DNA of 5,904 nt from an uncultured Sphingobium sp. (GTDB lineage: Bacteria > Pseudomonadota > Alphaproteobacteria > Sphingomonadales > Sphingomonadaceae). The notes below the pieces were generated by a model that did not search any database, was not told the DNA's origin, and saw only the letters and a program-made list of their open reading frames with translations. Positions 5,549-5,904 of this stretch are shown piece after piece; positions within the stretch are counted from its first letter, which is position 1; every line of letters begins with the position of its first letter. Location of the stretch: contig CAJYHD010000090.1 of the NCBI GenBank assembly GCA_913773715.1, positions 1 through 5,904 on the forward strand, read 5' to 3'. The position numbers were made by a program, and so were the translations under genes.

Positions 5549-5904
5549 ATGCGAACCAGGGTGATGAAGCAGTTTTTGACGATGGCGGGATGCGCTGTGC
5601 TGCTGGGCAGTGCGGGGGATGCGCTGGCCGGGGTCAAGAAGACGCCCTACTGGGCTTCGCTGTCGCATGGCGAGGCGCGGATGCGGGTCGGGCCTAGCCT
5701 CGATTATCCATCGAACTGGGTCTATCGCCGCCGCGACTTGCCGGTGAAAGTGGTGCAGGTGCTGGGTCTGTGGCGCAAGATCGAGGACCCGGACGGCGCG
5801 CAGGGATGGATGCACGTCCGCCTGCTGAGCGATACCGCGACCGCGATCGTGACCGTGCCGGTGGCACAACTGCATGAGAGCGCGAGCGACGGCGCGCGCA
5901 CGTT
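5549..5904 (+). CDS. Exported bacterial SH3-domain protein (3' end off the window)
   Basis: The frame stays open from the ATG at 5549 to the right edge: 118 residues, C-terminus missing. Residues 1-27 look like a signal peptide (MRTRVMKQFL, a hydrophobic core, then GDALA before GVKK), placing the protein in the periplasm or envelope. The mature part is a bacterial SH3 domain of the SH3_4 type: ARMRVGPS (43-50), a Tyr-Pro pair, DLPVKVVQV (63-71) and WRKIEDPDGAQGWMHV (75-90). Family members commonly carry a second, weaker SH3-like repeat, and TATAIVTVPVAQLHES may be the lead into it. Such domains bind cell-wall peptides or proteins; no enzymatic residue is visible. The start is uncertain: the ATG at 5549 has only GGAAAG immediately upstream, and an in-frame GTG at 5561 and ATG at 5564 would still leave a complete signal peptide. 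The gene is divergent from the dehydrogenase, an arrangement I recall in other sphingomonads. Confidence 0.88.
   Translation, partial: MRTRVMKQFLTMAGCAVLLGSAGDALAGVKKTPYWASLSHGEARMRVGPSLDYPSNWVYRRRDLPVKVVQVLGLWRKIEDPDGAQGWMHVRLLSDTATAIVTVPVAQLHESASDGART

Noticed and set aside
5509..5549. TTGTCG-N18-TATGGG as a promoter for a leaderless SH3-domain mRNA
   Set aside because: The spacing and both hexamers are poor, and the start codon of the SH3 gene is itself uncertain, so the match is not strong enough to annotate.
3817..5697. Plus-strand open frame of 626 codons antisense to four genes
   Set aside because: It runs antisense across four well-supported minus-strand genes and the intergenic gaps, is arginine-rich and low in recognisable motifs, and is what high GC content gives opposite real genes.

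Overview
The window looks like ordinary chromosome of a GC-rich alphaproteobacterium, most likely a sphingomonad (Sphingomonas/Sphingobium type). This rests on codon use, the character of the protein families and a promoter that matches the alphaproteobacterial EcfG stress-sigma consensus. No RNA gene, CRISPR array, insertion sequence or phage gene is visible. The window holds seven genes, two of them cut by its edges.

Layout from left to right. (1) Bases 1-1613, minus strand: the N-terminal 537 residues of aconitase A (TCA cycle). (2) Bases 1614-1916: a 303-bp divergent intergenic region with a candidate housekeeping promoter for acnA, three short palindromes and a possible stress-type promoter pointing right. 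(3) Bases 1917-2174, plus strand: an 85-residue zinc-ribbon-like protein of unknown function. Its stop codon shares a TTAA with the stop of the next gene. (4) Bases 2171-3940, minus: a secreted or periplasmic DUF885 putative metallopeptidase. (5) About 3983-4165, minus: a small DUF5818-like protein. (6) Bases 4191-4376, minus: a DUF1328 (YtjA-type) two-helix membrane protein preceded by a textbook EcfG promoter. (7) Bases 4450-5448, minus: a D-isomer 2-hydroxyacid dehydrogenase of the glyoxylate/hydroxypyruvate reductase type. (8) Bases 5449-5548: a divergent intergenic region with a 35-bp bulged palindrome. (9) From 5549 to the right edge, plus: an exported bacterial SH3-domain protein, cut by the window end.

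The four minus-strand genes from 5448 down to 2171 are co-directional. The EcfG promoter lies between the dehydrogenase and the DUF1328 gene, so DUF1328 plus DUF5818, and perhaps the DUF885 peptidase, can be read as a general-stress transcription unit with an envelope theme (membrane protein, exported peptidase). The dehydrogenase and aconitase are central-metabolism enzymes with no evident link to that unit. I see no clearly novel multi-gene system. The most interesting material is regulatory: the stress promoter, the 35-bp palindrome and the palindrome cluster in front of the orphan zinc-ribbon gene.
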